A stretch of DNA of 64,000 nucleotides from JAJTHC01 sp044358835 (GCA_044358835.1 JBIKNF010000008.1:1-64000); one strand, 5' to 3'. Counted from the first letter of the stretch, positions 24,648-34,566 are shown. Numbers and translations are program-made. Notes: a model not told the origin generated them from the sequence alone.

Positions 24648-26132
24648 ATGACGGCACTTCAAGAACGCAACGCCATTGAACAAACAGTCAATTCTCGTCT
24701 CACTAAAATTGTGGCCACCCTAGGGCCAGCCAGCCGTCACCCTGATGGCATTTACAGCCTCATTTCTTCTGGAGCCAACGTCTTTCGTTTCAACTATTCC
24801 CACGCCGAATATGATGCTCTTGAAAAAGCGTATGCCAATGTTCGTCAAATTTCAAAAGAACTGGGCAAACCTGTAGGGATTTTAAGTGATTTGCAAGGCC
24901 CTAAGTTTCGCGTTGGCTTTTTTGAAGGCTGTGAAGGCATTCCTGTTAAAGCGGGGCAGTCGTTGCGTTTTGCGTATAGTGAAAACAATAACGGGGGGCA
25001 TGAAGGGTTGGTTGTTTGCAATGTAAAACCCTTGTTTGAATCCCTGGAAATAGGTAATACAGTTTTATTTGATGACGGCAACATCCAAATGAAAGTCACC
25101 GATCGCGTCAATGCGACCGAAGTGATCGTTGAAGTAACGACCGATGGCACGCTGAAGCAACGCAAAGGCATCAATGTGCCTGAAATTACCATTCCTGTTG
25201 CGGCTTTGTCTGACAAAGACAAAACCGACTGCTTATTTGCCTTAAAGCAAGGCACCGATTTTATGGCCCTTTCTTTTGTTCAGCGCCCTGAAGATGTGAT
25301 TGAACTGCGCGAATTCATGCTTGCCAATGGATGCACCCCTTCCAACATGCCTAAAATTATCGTCAAAATTGAAAAACCTCAGGCGGTTGAACGCTTGGAC
25401 GACATCCTTGCTGAAGCGGATGGCGTGATGGTGGCTCGTGGGGACTTAGGGGTGGAATTGCCCGCCGAACAAGTGCCTGCGGCTCAGAAAATGATGATTC
25501 GCAAATGTATTGAAGCGGGCAAGCCCGTCATTACCGCCACCCAAATGTTGGAATCCATGACCTCAGCCCCAGTGCCGACGAGGGCTGAAGTGTCTGACAT
25601 CGCCAATGCGGTTTATGACGGAAGCGATGCGACTATGCTTTCAGGTGAATCGGCGTATGGAGATTACCCCACTGAAGCGGTTCAAGTCATGGCCAAAGTG
25701 CAAGCCGAAGCCCGCAAGCATTACGGCGAATTCACCAGTTTTGACAGCCTTTGTTACGAAGAATACCCCAATTCCGTGTCTCCTGAAATTGTGGCACGCG
25801 CGGCGGTAGATGCCACATGGGCAGGGGATATTGATGCCATTGTGGTGATGAGTTATTCTGGTGCCATGGCACAGCGGGTGTCAAAATATCGGCCCGAAGT
25901 CCCGATTATTGCCCTTACGCCGAATGAATCGGTGTACTTTCAGTTGACCTTGCTTTATGCCGTGTTACCCGTTCAGTTTAAGGCGTCTGACACCACAGAA
26001 TCCACGCTTTCAAGCATTCGTGCGTGGTTGCTTGAAAAGGGTTTGGTTTCTAAGGGTGCGAACATTGTGGTTTGTGCGGGTTCGACTGAATTGGCAGGCT
26101 TAAGTAACAGCCTGTTAATTACCCAAGTGTAA
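24648..26132 (+). CDS. pyk: Pyruvate kinase
   Basis: Final glycolytic step, phosphoenolpyruvate plus ADP to pyruvate plus ATP. The 494 aa protein has the N-terminal barrel strand TKIVATLGPASR, the PEP/metal site in FRFNYSHA, the catalytic signature IIVKIEKPQAVERLDDIL, and ARGDLGVELPAEQVPAAQK. A C-terminal regulatory domain is complete (about 370-494). AAGGA lies nine bases before the ATG. Only 60 bp separate it from the E2 gene, with no terminator, so pyruvate formation and its oxidative use may be co-expressed. Confidence 0.95.
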   Translation: MTALQERNAIEQTVNSRLTKIVATLGPASRHPDGIYSLISSGANVFRFNYSHAEYDALEKAYANVRQISKELGKPVGILSDLQGPKFRVGFFEGCEGIPVKAGQSLRFAYSENNNGGHEGLVVCNVKPLFESLEIGNTVLFDDGNIQMKVTDRVNATEVIVEVTTDGTLKQRKGINVPEITIPVAALSDKDKTDCLFALKQGTDFMALSFVQRPEDVIELREFMLANGCTPSNMPKIIVKIEKPQAVERLDDILAEADGVMVARGDLGVELPAEQVPAAQKMMIRKCIEAGKPVITATQMLESMTSAPVPTRAEVSDIANAVYDGSDATMLSGESAYGDYPTEAVQVMAKVQAEARKHYGEFTSFDSLCYEEYPNSVSPEIVARAAVDATWAGDIDAIVVMSYSGAMAQRVSKYRPEVPIIALTPNESVYFQLTLLYAVLPVQFKASDTTESTLSSIRAWLLEKGLVSKGANIVVCAGSTELAGLSNSLLITQV

Positions 26133-26192
26133 GCCCCCCTAATGAAGCCTCCTTTTTTCTTACACCGCTAAAACGCAAGAGGATTTTGATTC

Positions 26193-27482
26193 GTGAACGC
26201 CCCAACTTCAACCGAAGCATCGAATGTGTTGACCTTTACCTTGCCTGATATTGGCGAAGGCGTCGCTGAAGGCGAAATCATGGCGTGGTTTGCCGAAGAA
26301 GGCCAATTCTTGCAGGAAGATCAAGCGCTTTTAGAAGTGATGACCGACAAAGTCACCGTTGAAATTCCCGCCCCTCGGGCTGGGGTGTTGCTGAAAAAAT
26401 ATGTACACGTCGGTGACGTGGTGCCGGTGGGTAAGCCCTTGGTGGATATTCACTTTGGAGAAAATCCACCTAAAGTGGCTCCGACTCAAGCCGTGGCAAA
26501 AAAGCCCGAAGTCTTCAACCCAAGGGCTGAATCACCCGATCTTACGGTGCCTGTTTTCACAAAACCGTCTGAAACCGTTGCAACGCTCCAGCCGACTCAT
26601 GCCGTACTGGCTACCCCAGCCACTCGGCAACTGGCCAAGCGTTTAAAGGTGGATCTCCACTCAATCGTGGGCACAGGGCCTCATGGTCGCATTCGCCCTG
26701 AAGATATTGAAACGCACGCCCAGCTCCTTCAAAGTCCGCAAGGGGTAGTTTCTTGCTCTAGTCCCTTGATCAAGTCAACCCCCTTAGAAGCCAAAGACAT
26801 CCCTTACACTGGGATTCGTAAGAAAATTGGCGAACGCCTCTTGGCCAGTACGCAACGCATCCCTAGCTTTGCCTATGTGGATGAAATCCGCATGGACAAA
26901 GTCGAAGCCTTGCGTCAAGAACTTAAAATCTTGGCTAGTGAAACAGGCGTAAAACTCACACCCTTAACCTTTGTATTAAAAGCTGTTAGCTTGGCTTTAC
27001 AACGCTTTCCCCAGCTTAATAGTCGTTTAAATGACGAGCAAACCCTCATTCATCAACCAGCGGGTATTCACTTGGGCATTGCGGTGGATGCTCCCCACGG
27101 GTTGATCGTCCCCGTCATCAGTCATGCGCAAGCGTTGCATTTGTTTGACCTTGCTAAAGCGGTTCAGGAACTCGGCAGACTGGCGCGTGAAGGCAAGCTA
27201 CAACCCCAGCAATTACAAGGCGGGACCTTTACCGTTTCAAGTATTGGCAGTATTGGTGGACTGTTAGGGATTCCCATTATTAACGCCCCAGAAGTGGCTA
27301 TTTTAGGGGTGAATGCCTTGCGTAAGGTGGCGCTGGTGAATGAACACGACGACATTGTAGTCGGCCAAGTGTTGAACCTTTCCATCAGTGCAGATCACCG
27401 TGTGGTGGATGGCGCGGATGTAGCGCGCTTTGTCAATCTTGTTAAGGCGTATTTAGAATCGCCCGCTCAACTATTGCTTTAA
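26193..27482 (+). CDS. Dihydrolipoamide acyltransferase (E2) of a 2-oxoacid dehydrogenase complex
   Basis: Core acyltransferase of a pyruvate or branched-chain 2-oxoacid dehydrogenase. Order: lipoyl domain (about 9-85) with the lipoyl Lys in EVMTDKVTVEIPAP, a Pro-rich linker, an E3/E1-binding domain (about 137-172, TPATRQLAKRL...GTGPHGRIRPEDI), and a catalytic domain with the HxxxDG motif in SADHRVVDGADVARF. It is full length (429 aa). The GTG start has AGAGGA upstream. TDKVTVE around the lipoyl Lys is seen in both pyruvate and branched-chain E2s, so the substrate is uncertain. No E1 or E3 gene is adjacent, which is unusual. Confidence 0.9.
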   Translation: MNAPTSTEASNVLTFTLPDIGEGVAEGEIMAWFAEEGQFLQEDQALLEVMTDKVTVEIPAPRAGVLLKKYVHVGDVVPVGKPLVDIHFGENPPKVAPTQAVAKKPEVFNPRAESPDLTVPVFTKPSETVATLQPTHAVLATPATRQLAKRLKVDLHSIVGTGPHGRIRPEDIETHAQLLQSPQGVVSCSSPLIKSTPLEAKDIPYTGIRKKIGERLLASTQRIPSFAYVDEIRMDKVEALRQELKILASETGVKLTPLTFVLKAVSLALQRFPQLNSRLNDEQTLIHQPAGIHLGIAVDAPHGLIVPVISHAQALHLFDLAKAVQELGRLAREGKLQPQQLQGGTFTVSSIGSIGGLLGIPIINAPEVAILGVNALRKVALVNEHDDIVVGQVLNLSISADHRVVDGADVARFVNLVKAYLESPAQLLL

Positions 27483-27537
27483 AAGGATCTATCCAACACT
27501 ATATATAAGCCCTGCTGCTTCAAGTCAAAAGCGACTT

Positions 27538-28470
27538 TTATTCAAAGGCCAGTATTTCAAAGGGTTGAAAAGTCAACGCAGGTAAATACTGCTTTAAATA
27601 AGCCCTCAACGTATCCACCTGGCCTGTGGCTAGTAAACGCACCGGTTCCTTACCCTCCGCCGAATTACCCCTCAGCCCTTGAAGCTCGTACTTAATCCCT
27701 AAGCGTTCGGCAATAACCAACACCAACGCCTCACTCGGATCAATAAAAAGGGTTTCTGGCATATAGTGACGTAACAAGTGCTTTAAGCCCAAGTAATGCG
27801 TACAGCCAATAATTAACGCTTCTGGCGGGGCGTTTTTAAACCCACACGCATAACGATGCAGCAACACGTCCACCGGCTCCACTTCCGTATCACCTTCCAC
27901 CGCTTGAGCCAACCCCCCACACGCCACAGGTTGCCACGTAAGTTGAGGGTAAGCCCCATGACCATATAAACGTTCTGCCAACCGCGGATACACCCCACTT
28001 TGCACCGTTAACGGCGTGGCCAACAGCCCTACCCGCGCCTGATGCTGATCGGCGTCTAAACGCGCGATGACTTGACGCATCAATAATGAAAGTGTGGGTC
28101 GTAAAATGTCAATCACCCTGTCAGGTCGAATCCCGTGTTGGGCAAACACGTCAGGGGCAATACTTTCCCACACGGCAGAAGCCGTGTTACACGCAAATAA
28201 AATATAGCTATTGTCGTCATGACGCGTTAGTAAAGTCCCCACCACGCGCAATAAACGCTCACGTAAGTGCTGTGGGTCTTTTTCTCCATAGGGCATCCAA
28301 GCGGAATCGGCAAAAAAGCTAATGGGGCATCCCAACTGGGCCGCCCCCAAGGTTTTTAGCACATTTAAGCCCCCCACCCCTGAATCAAACACAATTAAAT
28401 GAGCAGGACGAGGGCTGAGCCACTTTATAGAAGCATCCGGATGAAGAAGAGACCGCAGGTTTGGGATCAT
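27538..28470 (-). CDS. murI: Glutamate racemase
   Basis: Makes D-glutamate for peptidoglycan. The 310 aa protein has the N-terminal VFDSGVGGLNVLKTL with the catalytic Asp, the first catalytic Cys in FACNTASAVW and the second in IIGCTHYLGLKHLL. It is somewhat longer than typical (about 265 aa), with an N-terminal extension of about 20 residues. It starts 6 bases after the amidase stop, so translation is probably coupled. Part of a leftward cell-wall cluster, amiC-murI, preceded by murJ. Confidence 0.93.
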   Translation of the reverse strand: MIPNLRSLLHPDASIKWLSPRPAHLIVFDSGVGGLNVLKTLGAAQLGCPISFFADSAWMPYGEKDPQHLRERLLRVVGTLLTRHDDNSYILFACNTASAVWESIAPDVFAQHGIRPDRVIDILRPTLSLLMRQVIARLDADQHQARVGLLATPLTVQSGVYPRLAERLYGHGAYPQLTWQPVACGGLAQAVEGDTEVEPVDVLLHRYACGFKNAPPEALIIGCTHYLGLKHLLRHYMPETLFIDPSEALVLVIAERLGIKYELQGLRGNSAEGKEPVRLLATGQVDTLRAYLKQYLPALTFQPFEILAFE

Positions 28471-28476
28471 CGTTGC

Positions 28477-30462
28477 TTACCACCCGTTTCGCTTGAAATA
28501 GGCATCCACGCCGTCGGCGATGGCTTTGGCTTGCTGACGTTGGCGCGCTTCCGTATTCAGCACCTTGAGTTCTGTGGGGTTAGACACATACCCCAATTCA
28601 CACAAAATACTCGGGACGTTGGCATGATTGATGACATAAAACTGGTTACGACGCACCCCACGATCCACCACCGCCAAGGCTTGAACCTGCTTGGCATGAA
28701 CGGCTTGCGCCAAAGCCAAGCTAAAACCGTGGTAATAATACGTTTCAAGCCCATAAATAGCGGCACTATTGCTTGAATTGTGATGTACACTAATAAAAAT
28801 ATGGGGGTTGAAACTCGCGGCCACTTCCGTAATTTCTTTAAGGCTTAGGAAAATGTCGCTGCTGCGGGTCATGTAAACCACATAGCCTCGCGCTTGTAAT
28901 TCATTGCGTAATTTAAGCGCCACACTTAGGTTAAGGTGCTTTTCCATAATGCCATCACGCATGGCACCCCCATCTTTACCGCCATGGCCAGCATCAATCA
29001 CTACGATTTTTTTTTCGTTATTGGGCGGACGCTTGCCCCCCCCCGCTACACGATTCGGAGAAGTGGCTTTACCCCCTACCCCACCTGGATTCACCAAGTA
29101 AAAGCTGAGTTCTAGCGCGTTTGCACTGGTAAAAGGCGTACTTCTTAAATCTTCAAAGGGCTTTTTAAGTTCCACCAGCAAACGACTGCCTTGACTGGAT
29201 TGCACATGACTTAGACTTTTTAAATACGAAAAATGAGACACATCAAACCCCATCGGTTCGGGAGGGGCCGAAACATTCCACAAATCCACACTAAAGCGCG
29301 TCGGACTTTCTTTAATCACCTTGTACTGAATCGGGCGTTGAGATTCTAAACGAAACTTAATGGGTGTATTGACGGTTTCACTGGAAATATACAGTTGCTT
29401 TAAGGCACTCATTACCTTAGGTTGATTGAGTTTGACCTTGTCCCAAAACGGGTTTTTGAGGTGAGAGGGTTGAATAATCACACTGTTTTTAAAGGCGTTG
29501 TCCTTCCCTTGTAGGACGGTAAAATTAATCGGATCTTCCGTTTCAATCACCACGCGAACCACACTAGGTGTGTTTTGAGAGACCCTTACCGCCCAACCCT
29601 GCCATTGCGTCACCCCAGAAGTCGGGTAAGCACCTTTGGCATCAGGTTCATTTGAAAAAAGCTTGGGTGAAATCACCGCACCCTCTAAATCCAACACAAA
29701 GCGATGCGGATTTTCTAAGTAAAACTCATTTTTCACCTTCAGAGCGGGACTGTTGAGTGCTGGTTTAAGCATGAAGAAATGATCTTCAATTTCAATGACT
29801 TCAAGGGAAGTGCGACTTTCCGTAGATTTAGGGGGTTGCACTGCTGAAACAATTGGGTTGGTGGCATTTGAAGGCACGTGTGAACTGGCATAAGGGGGAC
29901 TTTGGGTATTTTCAATAATTCCCCCCCCGTGTTTGGATTCACTTCGTACGATGTTTGACGCCCCTTCTTTGGGGCTGGGAATGAGGAGGCGTCCGTTATT
30001 AAGGCTGATTACATTAAGGGCCGTTACATTCACCCCTGCGGTGTACGTAAACACCACCCGAACCAAATCAATCAAACTTCCGCCCTGTTGAAAGAGTTCT
30101 ACCTTTTCAAGGCCTTGCCTACCGACGGCGTAGCCTAAAGGCAAGCCTTTTTTGAGTTTGGCAAAGGGAAACTCAAGAATGAGTTGACGTTTGGGGGCAT
30201 CCACCTTTAATAGGTAACGAAGGGTGGTGCCTTGGGCGGTATTTTCCAGCAAACGTTCAGGGAGCAGGTAAAAACCCTTTTCATCGAGATCAACGGGTTG
30301 TTCTTCTAACGTATTTTGTAAAGCCACAAGCGAAAATGCAGATCGATGAGCCGTTACAGCCGTGCCTTCTTCTGCCCAAGTCGCTGTGGGGAATAAAAAT
30401 CCTCCTCCCAGCATGAGCCAAGAAAGTAGAAACGTCATCCAAGTTCGCCACAAACGTACCAT
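28477..30462 (-). CDS. amiC: AMIN-domain N-acetylmuramoyl-L-alanine amidase
   Basis: Periplasmic zinc hydrolase that cleaves the glycan-peptide bond, used in cell separation. It has a signal peptide (about residues 1-31, hydrophobic core FLLSWLMLGGGFLF, cleavage near ATWA-EEG), two or three AMIN-like beta domains (about 35-450, e.g. RFVLDLEGAV, RVVIETEDPINF, PTRFSVDLWNV), and a C-terminal Amidase_3 domain with VVIDAGHGGKDGG, the zinc-ligand region ISVHHNSSN and the catalytic Glu in LCELGYVSNP. ATG 30462 is preferred, with GAGGT seven bases upstream. Coding DNA holds C runs of nine (29036-29044) and eight. The gene symbol is by similarity of architecture. Confidence 0.88.
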   Translation of the reverse strand: MVRLWRTWMTFLLSWLMLGGGFLFPTATWAEEGTAVTAHRSAFSLVALQNTLEEQPVDLDEKGFYLLPERLLENTAQGTTLRYLLKVDAPKRQLILEFPFAKLKKGLPLGYAVGRQGLEKVELFQQGGSLIDLVRVVFTYTAGVNVTALNVISLNNGRLLIPSPKEGASNIVRSESKHGGGIIENTQSPPYASSHVPSNATNPIVSAVQPPKSTESRTSLEVIEIEDHFFMLKPALNSPALKVKNEFYLENPHRFVLDLEGAVISPKLFSNEPDAKGAYPTSGVTQWQGWAVRVSQNTPSVVRVVIETEDPINFTVLQGKDNAFKNSVIIQPSHLKNPFWDKVKLNQPKVMSALKQLYISSETVNTPIKFRLESQRPIQYKVIKESPTRFSVDLWNVSAPPEPMGFDVSHFSYLKSLSHVQSSQGSRLLVELKKPFEDLRSTPFTSANALELSFYLVNPGGVGGKATSPNRVAGGGKRPPNNEKKIVVIDAGHGGKDGGAMRDGIMEKHLNLSVALKLRNELQARGYVVYMTRSSDIFLSLKEITEVAASFNPHIFISVHHNSSNSAAIYGLETYYYHGFSLALAQAVHAKQVQALAVVDRGVRRNQFYVINHANVPSILCELGYVSNPTELKVLNTEARQRQQAKAIADGVDAYFKRNGW

Positions 30463-30846
30463 GCAAAACCTCATGTAATACCCATTAAACGATTAAATGT
30501 CGTGTTGTCTCTTCGTTGTCGCTACGATTTTTGTTTAGTGATGTACGTTTATGTACACGCCCTCACAAAAAAAGCTAAGCTCCTAGAATAGCCTAACACG
30601 CTATTCATTCGTTTAAACGGTATAAGCTAGATTTAATACTAACATAAGTACAATCATAAGTACAAAAACATCTTCGACGTGGGCTTGAAACATAGGCTTA
30701 AGCAAAAAGACTTCAATCCCTCTCTAATCCCCTAATCCCATTGTAAAGGACGTATTTCTTAAGAAGTGCCCTTCATACGGTTCTGCCGTTGTATAGTGTT
30801 CGAAAGATGGTTTTAAACCATCCCACCCCCTTTAGGCGGAGAGTGA
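30463..30846. other. AT-rich intergenic region between amiC and murJ
   Basis: No gene seen. The segment near 30520-30546 (CTACGATTTTTGTTTAGTGATGTA) resembles 3018-3046 beside repeat copy 2. The amiC promoter must lie here. Confidence 0.5.
30806..30822 (-). terminator. Possible murJ terminator
   Basis: Perfect palindrome GATGGTTT-T-AAACCATC, 25 bases after the murJ stop; on the minus strand it is followed by TTTCG. Short stem and short T tract. Confidence 0.35.
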
Positions 30847-32505
30847 CTAAACCGATTTTTTTAAAAACTTCTGCTTTAAGCGTTGGGCCACTTCATCCAC
30901 TTCACGAATGCCAAGGGCGTGACACAACCCCACATAAAGCCCGCCACCTATCCCAAGGGTGAGTAGGCTAATCCACAAGGCATGGGCAAAGGCAAGCGAT
31001 TGAATGGCAACAGGCAAATACGCAAAGCTTTGTTGAGCCAAATATAACAGCCCCAGCATGGGTAAAGACGCCAACGTCAACTTGCCCAAGGTCACGCTTA
31101 ACGCCTTAATAGGCAACAACTTAAAATACTGATGCTTTAAGAAGTAAGACAACACCACTAAATTAAACAGTGTAATCACCGTAATGGACGCCGTAATGCC
31201 CGCAACCCCCATTTTCAGCTTCACAATGAACACGTAATTCATCACGGCTTTTAGGGCAATGGCTAGTACGCCCACCAACATGGGTGTTTTAGAATCTTGA
31301 TAGGCATAAAAAACGCGGGTGACGGTGTCTCTCGCGAAATAAGGAATAATCTGAAGGCTTTGCCACGCAATAGCCACAGCTAAGAGGCTCGCATCTTCTG
31401 TGCCAAAACGACCGTGCGAAAACAACGATTCAATAAACGGCAACGGCGCAAGCCCTAAAATGAGCATCATAGGCAGGGACAAAAACCAAAGCCCACCAAT
31501 ACTTTTAACCAATAAGGATGCCAAGGCGTCTTGGTTTTTCGTATTCACCAATTCCACTAAGCGAGGAAACAACGGCACCAATAACGCGGTTTGCAACACG
31601 CCCAAGGGCAATTGAATCAAGCGGTTTGAAAACACCACGGCTGACCACGCCCCTTCAGGCAAATCCGCCACAAAAAACATGTCCACATAAATCATCAATT
31701 GCCCCATCGAAGAACCCAACACCGCAGGCCACAGTAAGTGGATCCACGCTTTTGCTTCAGGCGACTGCCACTCTTTTAAGCGAAGCATCCCCGAAAAGCC
31801 TTTGCCGAAAAATTCAGGCAATTGCAATAATCCTTGTAAAACAGCGCCTAATAAAGACGCCCACGCTAGAACCAAGCCCGTTTCATCCGCCCCAAAAAAA
31901 ACCAGGGCTAGCATCATCACCACGCTCATCACCACCGGCGACAAAGCCGGCCAAACGTAAACATGTAACATGTTTAACGCCCCATACAAAAAGCCCACCA
32001 GCCCCCCTATCCAAATAATGGGAGACATAATTTGTAGTTGCGTTGCGGCCAAATTGACGAGTTCAGGTTTGGCGCCATGGCCTAAAATTAGGGACATAAT
32101 CGGGTGAGCAAAAAAGTACACCAAAACACTCAAAATCGCGAACACCACGCCCGTCAATGTAGTAAGTGTACTGGCGAGTTGCTTGGCTTTTTGAGACGGC
32201 ACGAGATGACCAGCAGGATTTTTTTCAAGTAAAGCGGTGAAAATACTAACGGTTGCCGTATGAAACGGCCCGCCCAAGCCTCCCAGCAAAATAAGCGAAA
32301 ATTGGGGTAACTGAAACGCGGCAAAGTAGGCGTCGCTTACTACACTAAAGCCGTAGTGTTGGGCAATCATCACATCACGCACAAATCCAGCCAGTTTAGA
32401 AAGTAATAACAACACCGCCATAAAAGTGGCTGCTTTTAGCAAGCTTTTTTGCACAGGCACTTTAGAAGAGGGAGGGGGTGTTTGAAACGCTTCAGGCGCC
32501 GCCAT
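30847..32505 (-). CDS. murJ: Lipid II flippase MurJ (MviN family)
   Basis: Moves lipid-linked peptidoglycan precursor across the inner membrane. The 552 aa polytopic protein has about 14 hydrophobic segments starting FMAVLLLLSKLAGFVRDVMI, which carries the conserved Arg-Asp of the first helix, and family stretches such as FAAFQLPQ-like SDAYFAAFQLP and YFARDTVTRVFYAYQDSKTP. The ATG lies within the last codons of the upstream cca gene (14 bp overlap), so translation is coupled. A run of nine G/C bases (32508-32516) sits three bases before the start codon. Confidence 0.93.
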   Translation of the reverse strand: MAAPEAFQTPPPSSKVPVQKSLLKAATFMAVLLLLSKLAGFVRDVMIAQHYGFSVVSDAYFAAFQLPQFSLILLGGLGGPFHTATVSIFTALLEKNPAGHLVPSQKAKQLASTLTTLTGVVFAILSVLVYFFAHPIMSLILGHGAKPELVNLAATQLQIMSPIIWIGGLVGFLYGALNMLHVYVWPALSPVVMSVVMMLALVFFGADETGLVLAWASLLGAVLQGLLQLPEFFGKGFSGMLRLKEWQSPEAKAWIHLLWPAVLGSSMGQLMIYVDMFFVADLPEGAWSAVVFSNRLIQLPLGVLQTALLVPLFPRLVELVNTKNQDALASLLVKSIGGLWFLSLPMMLILGLAPLPFIESLFSHGRFGTEDASLLAVAIAWQSLQIIPYFARDTVTRVFYAYQDSKTPMLVGVLAIALKAVMNYVFIVKLKMGVAGITASITVITLFNLVVLSYFLKHQYFKLLPIKALSVTLGKLTLASLPMLGLLYLAQQSFAYLPVAIQSLAFAHALWISLLTLGIGGGLYVGLCHALGIREVDEVAQRLKQKFLKKSV

Positions 32506-34294
32506 GAGGGGGGGGGTCCATTTCTTTTAAGAACTCTTGTACATAGGCGATTTCATCGGTACGGTTTTGCACTTGGCCTGTAATACGCGCCATTCGCAAG
32601 CGTTTTAAGCACTTGCCAATGGCTTCACCCTTGGGCATGCCCAAATCAATTAAATCATCGCCTGTTAAGTCAGGTTTTAAGCCACGCCAGCGTTTAAGGT
32701 AACGGGTCAATGGTTCAAGCCAAGCTTGGGCGTTTTCTTGCTGTAAAACGTAGGCAATTAAGGCAATCGATTCGTAAGCGTCAAAGGCGTTGCATAATTG
32801 TAAGGCAGACGCATCTAAATTAAGTTGCTTAAGCGGTTGACGTTCTAAAAGCTTATTGTAATCGCTTAAAATGTCTTTGCATCCGCGGGTGAGTTCAAGG
32901 CGAATCATGAGTTTTTGACTTAAAGCCACTTGCCCACGCAGCGGAGCCAACAGGTAACATAGGTAAATATACCACAAGGCCCGCTCATTACAGGTGTCAG
33001 GGTCTAAAGGATCGCAGTAGGGTGATTCTAGCTGAAAGACGTCTTGCAGGTTGTTTTGTACGTCTGCCCAAAGGTGTTGTAACTGCACCAAACTTTCCAC
33101 AATGGCGCGACGTTCTTCAAAACTTAAGTGAAGGGGTTGTGGATCTTCAGGACTTTCTGAAAAGCTCATCATAAAGAGTTTGATGCCTTGCATACCCAAA
33201 AACTGGTTGAAGAGATCATGCTTGAGTTTTGAAGGTGGTAAAGACAGCCACTCTTTCAGGGATTCTTTGATTCTAGCCCCCCCGCCCTTGTAACAGGTCA
33301 CATGCAACATGCTTAAGGCTTCTTGCATGAGCCATTGCGTTTGAGGAGAAAGCTGAAAGCGCAGGCGATTGGCAAACTTAAAGGCCCTTAAGATACGGGA
33401 AGGATCCTCAAAAAAGGTGGCCCCTGTGAGTACATGAATCGCTCGTGCTTCTAGGTCTTGCAAGCCATTGACGTAATCGTAAAGCATGCCAACATCATGA
33501 ATGGCGAGTGCCAGCGTGTTGACGCTAAAATCTCGACGGCGAATATCTTCGTACAACGGCACGCCTCGCTTCATTACAGTTGGCAATGCCCCACAATACG
33601 GGTAGCGTTCTTCTCGAGTGGAAGCCATATCCAACATAATTAAATCTTTGTACTGTAGCTTTGCGGTGCCAAACTCTGCATAAACTTCTTCAATACGAAA
33701 GTTACGAGATTGAGAATCTACGGCTTGGGCGGCCTTGTCACCTTGGCCTTCAACGGTAATATCCACATCCCGAATGAGCATTTTACGGTCTTCTGTGAGG
33801 ATTAAATCCCGCGCCACCCCGCCAATCAGGTAGCCCTGTAACTGAAAGCGTTTAAACAAGGATTGTAATTCATACAACGCCGCAATAAACTTGACGGGAA
33901 ACAATACACTGAGCTGTTGTTTCATGTCAAATTCATGCTTGTGGTGCGATTCCTTCAAGTACGTTTCATTTAACAGTAGGGCAGGAAAGATGTTTTGCAC
34001 AAAGTTTTGAGTCGGCTGGTAAGGTACACTAATCACACGAACAGGCAAATGCCCCAATTGCATAGAAACCATGCGTTCTAAATCAGCCCGAAACACCACA
34101 AATTGAAAGCCGTTTTGAAGGAAAGTTTCCGCAGAAGCCACTGAATGAAGATCCACAGGGGCATAAAAGCAAGGGGTGGCTTCCGCCTTAAAACGAAGTA
34201 AGGCCTCTTCAATGGGGGTTTGAGCTTCAAGCGTCCATGGGGTGGCTTGAACCAAAAAAGGCTTCTTTTTTTTGGGGATTTCAGAGATTGACAT
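32492..34294 (-). CDS. cca: CCA tRNA nucleotidyltransferase / poly(A) polymerase family protein
   Basis: Adds or repairs the tRNA 3' CCA end; the window's tRNA-Gly lacks an encoded CCA. The class II nucleotidyltransferase head (about residues 150-300) shows LIGGVARDLIL, the metal-binding DVDITVEG, then RRDFSVNTLALAI and FEDPSRILRAFKFANRLRF. The C-terminal part is helical. At 600 aa it is longer than usual: about 145 N-terminal residues do not match the long-form CBS/DHH extension that I know and I cannot assign them. A specific poly(A) or A-adding role is also possible. murJ overlaps its 3' end. Confidence 0.85.
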   Translation of the reverse strand: MSISEIPKKKKPFLVQATPWTLEAQTPIEEALLRFKAEATPCFYAPVDLHSVASAETFLQNGFQFVVFRADLERMVSMQLGHLPVRVISVPYQPTQNFVQNIFPALLLNETYLKESHHKHEFDMKQQLSVLFPVKFIAALYELQSLFKRFQLQGYLIGGVARDLILTEDRKMLIRDVDITVEGQGDKAAQAVDSQSRNFRIEEVYAEFGTAKLQYKDLIMLDMASTREERYPYCGALPTVMKRGVPLYEDIRRRDFSVNTLALAIHDVGMLYDYVNGLQDLEARAIHVLTGATFFEDPSRILRAFKFANRLRFQLSPQTQWLMQEALSMLHVTCYKGGGARIKESLKEWLSLPPSKLKHDLFNQFLGMQGIKLFMMSFSESPEDPQPLHLSFEERRAIVESLVQLQHLWADVQNNLQDVFQLESPYCDPLDPDTCNERALWYIYLCYLLAPLRGQVALSQKLMIRLELTRGCKDILSDYNKLLERQPLKQLNLDASALQLCNAFDAYESIALIAYVLQQENAQAWLEPLTRYLKRWRGLKPDLTGDDLIDLGMPKGEAIGKCLKRLRMARITGQVQNRTDEIAYVQEFLKEMDPPPHGGA

Positions 34295-34329
34295 GAAAAC
34301 TCGTGAAGGGGTTGAGGTGAATTTTCTTT

Positions 34330-34335
34330 ATTCTA
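34330..34335 (-). promoter_or_regulatory. Extended -10 box for cca-murJ
   Basis: On the minus strand TGATAGAAT, an extended -10 of the TGnTAnAAT type, about 36 bp before the cca start; the best -35 (TTGTTT) is at a non-ideal distance. Confidence 0.4.
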
Positions 34336-34379
34336 TCAGAAAAACAAATGGACCAAACAAAAAAACGATTTCAGGCCCT

Positions 34380-34422
34380 TTGTTCACAAATGGGGAGAAT
34401 GTTTCACTCAGTTTGTGAACAA
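34380..34422. promoter_or_regulatory. Perfect 11 bp inverted repeat, candidate operator
   Basis: TTGTTCACAAA (34380-34390) and TTTGTGAACAA (34412-34422) are perfect reverse complements separated by 21 bp, so half-site centres are 32 bp apart, about three helical turns. The right half overlaps the -35 of the promoter for the Asn/Gly-rich gene. Confidence 0.7.
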
Positions 34423-34440
34423 TTATTACAAAAATATAAT
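34413..34440 (+). promoter_or_regulatory. Promoter of the Asn/Gly-rich protein gene
   Basis: TTGTGA (34413-34418) and a perfect TATAAT (34435-34440), spacing 16. It implies a leader of about 270 nt before the start at 34717. Confidence 0.65.
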
Positions 34441-34566
34441 TTTAAGATTTAAATCTCTTTTATTTAGATAACACAGACAAGGTTCATTGATTTACCAATT
34501 TAGACGTATAGAGTGTGCCTTTCTTTGCAAATCTATAAACTCACAGATCTTTTGATCATGTACTTC

